From positions 1,674,001 through 1,738,000 of the forward strand of contig NZ_JAOEGC010000002.1 of NCBI RefSeq assembly GCF_031801495.1: a stretch of DNA of 64,000 bases. The letters run 5' to 3'. Made by a program: the position numbers and the translations under genes. The notes under the pieces are model-generated. The model was not told the origin of the DNA. It did not search any database and worked only from the letters and a program-made list of their open reading frames with translations. This document shows, piece by piece, positions 63,006 to 64,000 of this stretch; position 1 is the first letter of the stretch, and every line of letters begins with the position of its first letter. Source of the stretch: Agrobacterium tumefaciens_K. Lineage in GTDB: Bacteria > Pseudomonadota > Alphaproteobacteria > Rhizobiales > Rhizobiaceae.

Positions 63006-63947
63006 ATGCCCGCCTATCGTCCCCCTCGCATTGCACCCAGCGAGATCACGCCAAAAGGCATCTATCTTTCGCGACGGTCCTTTCTGGGAACTGCGGCGGG
63101 CCTGGCGGCTGTTGGCCTTACCGGGCGGGAAGCCATCGCTGCACCGCTTGCGGCAAAACCGGGTCCCTACAAGCTGGACGAGAAGCTGACACCGCTGGAC
63201 GCGGTCACGAGCTACAACAACTTCTATGAATTCGGCGTCGGCAAATCCGATCCGAAGGAATATTCCGGCGACTTCAAGCCGACTCCGTGGACGGTGAAGG
63301 TGGATGGCCTTGTCGGCAAGCCGCAGGAATTCGGCATAGAGGAACTGCTGAAATATCCTCTGGAAGAGCGCACCTACCGTATGCGCTGTGTAGAGGGCTG
63401 GTCGATGGCTATTCCGTGGATCGGTTTTCCGCTGGCAGCATTGCTGGATAAGGTCGAGCCGCTCGGCAGCGCAAAATATGTTGCTTTTGAAACCGTTGTC
63501 AGGCCCGAGGAAATGCCGGGCCAGCGTGGTCTGTTCCAGCCTCTGAAATGGCCTTACGTCGAAGGCCTGCGGCTGGATGAGGCCCGCCATCCGCTGACCA
63601 TTCTTGCGCTCGGCCTGTACGGCGAAACATTGCCCAACCAGAACGGCGCGCCGATCCGCCTCGTCGTTCCGTGGAAATACGGCTTCAAGGGCATCAAATC
63701 CATCGTGCGCATCTCTCTGGTGGAAAAGCAGCCGGAAACCACCTGGAAAAACTCCAATGCCCGCGAATACGGCTTCTATTCAAACGTCAATCCACATGTG
63801 GATCACCCACGGTGGAGCCAGGCGACTGAGCAGCGCATCGGCGAAGGCGGGTTTTTCGGCGTGGAAAACCGCCCTACCCTGATGTTCAACGGGTATGAAG
63901 AGGTCGCCAGCCTTTATACGGGCATGGACCTGAAAGCGAACTACTGA
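63006..63947 (+). CDS. msrP: Protein-methionine-sulfoxide reductase catalytic subunit MsrP (YedY)
   Basis: 313 residues. A Tat signal (LSRRSFLGTAAGLAAVG) precedes a sulfite-oxidase-fold molybdenum domain with Cys128 in RMRCVEGWSM as Mo ligand. It repairs methionine sulfoxide in periplasmic proteins using electrons from MsrQ. GGAGG at 62996-63000 precedes ATG 63006. MsrQ follows two bases downstream. Confidence 0.93.
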   Translation: MPAYRPPRIAPSEITPKGIYLSRRSFLGTAAGLAAVGLTGREAIAAPLAAKPGPYKLDEKLTPLDAVTSYNNFYEFGVGKSDPKEYSGDFKPTPWTVKVDGLVGKPQEFGIEELLKYPLEERTYRMRCVEGWSMAIPWIGFPLAALLDKVEPLGSAKYVAFETVVRPEEMPGQRGLFQPLKWPYVEGLRLDEARHPLTILALGLYGETLPNQNGAPIRLVVPWKYGFKGIKSIVRISLVEKQPETTWKNSNAREYGFYSNVNPHVDHPRWSQATEQRIGEGGFFGVENRPTLMFNGYEEVASLYTGMDLKANY

Positions 63948-63949
63948 AC

Positions 63950-64000
63950 ATGGCTTTCGCTCTGTCTTTACCATCCCTGCCGAAACGCTACCAGCCAGCG
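63950..64000 (+). CDS. msrQ: MsrQ (YedZ) haem membrane subunit, N-terminus only
   Basis: Seventeen codons (MAFALSLPSLPKRYQPA) begin two bases after the msrP stop and run off the window. Position and the Pro-Lys-Arg-rich start fit the haem-binding partner of MsrP, but too little is visible to prove it. Confidence 0.65.
   Translation, partial: MAFALSLPSLPKRYQPA

Overview
The window is high-GC, gene-dense alphaproteobacterial chromosome. Gene content and order fit the main chromosome of a Rhizobiaceae member, most likely Agrobacterium or a close Rhizobium relative: alaS next to recA, a purC-purS-purQ run with purL nearby, a bolA and CGFS-glutaredoxin pair, a PdhS-type sensor kinase beside dgkA and cobT/cobS, and a TerC exporter divergent from rpsD. 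The taxonomic call rests on protein resemblance and gene order recalled from memory, not on a search. There is no rRNA, no recognisable tRNA, no CRISPR array, no transposase and no phage gene, so this is mostly core chromosome.

Layout. 1-8.2 kb: purine biosynthesis (purC, purS, purQ, later purL), with a small lipoprotein, a DUF1127 gene divergent from a MocR-type regulator, and a PagL-like outer-membrane deacylase lying between purQ and purL. A DUF1476 (ATP synthase zeta-like) frame at the left edge carries an in-frame stop. 8-16 kb: bolA and grxD separated by two unrelated genes, a Bcr/CflA efflux pump, tandem inositol-monophosphatase-family genes, ttcA, glutaminase and rpsD. 16-24 kb: TerC exporter with a structured leader, a HerA-like ATPase, EamA and LysE exporters, a second DUF1127 gene, murI and a TrmJ-type methyltransferase. 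24-33 kb: icd, a glutathione S-transferase, alaS, recA, and a psuK-psuG pair for pseudouridine breakdown. 33-41 kb: a large OmpA-family protein, a polar amino-acid ABC transporter (binding protein and two permeases, no ATPase), Usg, a TPR-methyltransferase, an SsuA-like binding protein and an Lrp regulator. 41-48 kb: a UDG-family protein, a nuclease, PdhS2-like histidine kinase, dgkA, cobT, cobS, a DUF1289 protein, a retropepsin-like protease and a transglutaminase-like cysteine protease. 48-64 kb: an AT-rich spacer leading into a secreted Gly/His-repeat protein, an ABC-2 exporter, a TSUP transporter, a candidate small RNA, an extensin-like lipoprotein, a chemoreceptor, DUF1883, rarA with a Do-type protease, an LprI-like protein, a serine hydrolase, ilvD and msrP/msrQ.

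The parts most worth a second look are non-coding or accessory: the leader of terC, in which a hairpin covers the ribosome binding site; an orphan forward-strand terminator that implies a small RNA at 52.2 kb; the MocR/DUF1127 divergent promoter with helically phased direct repeats; the interrupted zeta-like gene; and the Gly/His-repeat protein with its AT-rich upstream region. Two families of dispersed palindromic repeats (six copies in all) lie between genes. No obvious new multigene defence or biosynthetic system was found.
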